Shown piece after piece: positions 63,615 through 64,000 of a stretch of 64,000 nt of DNA (its first letter is position 1; each line of letters opens with the position of its first letter). The notes beneath the pieces were generated by a model. The model worked only from the letters and a program-made list of their open reading frames with translations. It was not told the origin of the DNA and did not search any database. Origin of the DNA: Bemisia tabaci (lineage: Eukaryota; Arthropoda; Insecta; Hemiptera; Aleyrodidae). Where the stretch lies: assembly GCF_918797505.1 (NCBI RefSeq), contig NC_092801.1:12462001-12526000 (forward strand), given 5' to 3'. The position numbers were made by a program, and so were the translations under genes.

Positions 63615-63960
63615 AGTGATATCGTCCGCTCCGGGCAGTGGCGTGGCGTGAGTAATCGATTATCGATATCTCGCCATTTGAAGCTATGGTAAAGAATCGA
63701 TTGCTAAGATGTTCGCTGCGAACACCCTGATAATCGATCTTTTTTCATAGGTTTAAATGGCATAACAATCGATTTATCGCAATTCACGCCACGCCACTGC
63801 GCTCCGGGCTCAGAGGCTGGAAGTTCCGGGTGCTGGAGCCGTACCTTCGATCGCTCCGGGTGCTACGCCCGGAACTTTCGGCCTCTGAGCCCGGAACGCG
63901 TACCGTACGCCTATTTATATTCGGTAAGTACGGCTTCCGTGGCTGGATGTCCTCTCCCCT
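63615..63960 (+). mobile_element. Family L element, copy 3, split by family K
   Basis: ATCGTCCGCTCCGGG at the left. The K element occupies 63636-63799. CGCTCCGGGCTCAGAGGCTG resumes, and the copy runs to TGGCTGGATGTCCTCTCCCC at about 63959, nearly identical to copy 2. Confidence 0.85.
63636..63799. mobile_element. Family K palindromic MITE, 9-bp direct repeat CGCTCCGGG
   Basis: CAGTGGCGTGGCGTGAGTAA to AATTCACGCCACGCCACTG. CGCTCCGGG at 63627-63635 and 63800-63808. Family L copy 2 shows the site uninterrupted (CCGTTCCGGGCTCAG). 164 bp. Confidence 0.9.
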
Positions 63961-64000
63961 TTCGATTTTCGCCACCTTCCGAGGAACGGAGGTCGTTCGC

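Overview
The window looks like insect nuclear DNA. It carries many palindromic non-autonomous DNA transposons, one tRNA-derived SINE, and a short interstitial tract of CCTAA units, the complement of the insect telomere repeat TTAGG. The repeat vocabulary reminds me of a hemipteran such as a whitefly, but that is an impression and not something the sequence proves. I see no convincing host protein gene, rRNA or functional tRNA. Every long open frame I inspected is low complexity, GC-rich chance openness, or read-through of a repeat. The only protein remnant I can argue for is a piece of a Mutator-like transposase at about 47.3 kb on the minus strand.

The annotation is therefore mainly a map of nested mobile elements. 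I use local family letters. A: ends CTGCCGTGCTAAGG, 4-bp target duplications, the most abundant. B: GGACGTATTTCTG, 4 bp. C: GGATTGCATTTTGC, 4 bp. D: CAGGGTTGCCACAG, 8 bp, hAT-like. E: GCACAGTGGATCGAGTCAA. F: CACTGGAAAAAACACATTGG, a near-perfect palindrome. G: GAGTCCCTTTATACTGAGAG, TA target. H: GAGTACCTTTATAGACAGAG, TA target. I: GCGGGCTGATTGTTGAAATT. J: GTGCGTGGGACCCGAAG core inside CACGGAG ends, 2-bp target. K: CAGTGGCGTGGCGTGA. L: CCGGGCTCAGAGGCTGGAAG. M: CACTGAAAAAAA ends with GGTAAAATTACC motifs inside. N: CAGGGTGTCTAC. Three single hAT-like elements have clean or near-clean 8-bp duplications (13376-14205, 39383-39937, 43327-44125).

Layout. 0-13 kb: a GC-rich block, families D, E, C and A, a cluster of four GC hairpins at 4.73 kb, J and F copies, and a 168-bp tandem repeat at 12.3 kb. 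13-22 kb: an hAT-like element with an H element inside it, the inverted pair of M elements, an H element carrying the SINE, and an 850-bp inverted repeat of family I at 20.0-20.85 kb. 22-33 kb: mostly A, D and N copies, microsatellite and AT-rich tracts, and an E element with D inside. 33-47 kb: G and F copies, a GC-rich block, a minisatellite at 35.4 kb, a repeat array crowded with TGACGTCA palindromes at 37.8-38.9 kb, the telomere-like tract at 40.56 kb, and two hAT-like elements. 47-54 kb: the Mutator-like element, an E element with three separate elements nested in it (47919-49006), and further B, C, K and D copies. 54-64 kb: unique AT-rich DNA, several short tandem duplications, F, M and A copies, two side-by-side I elements, and three copies of L, one split by K.

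Insertions can be ordered because several disrupted sites have an undisrupted relative elsewhere in the window. Between elements, GC-rich segments containing TAAT-type motifs are the best candidates for host regulatory DNA, but this is inference. The whole window could be a gene desert or lie inside a very large intron.
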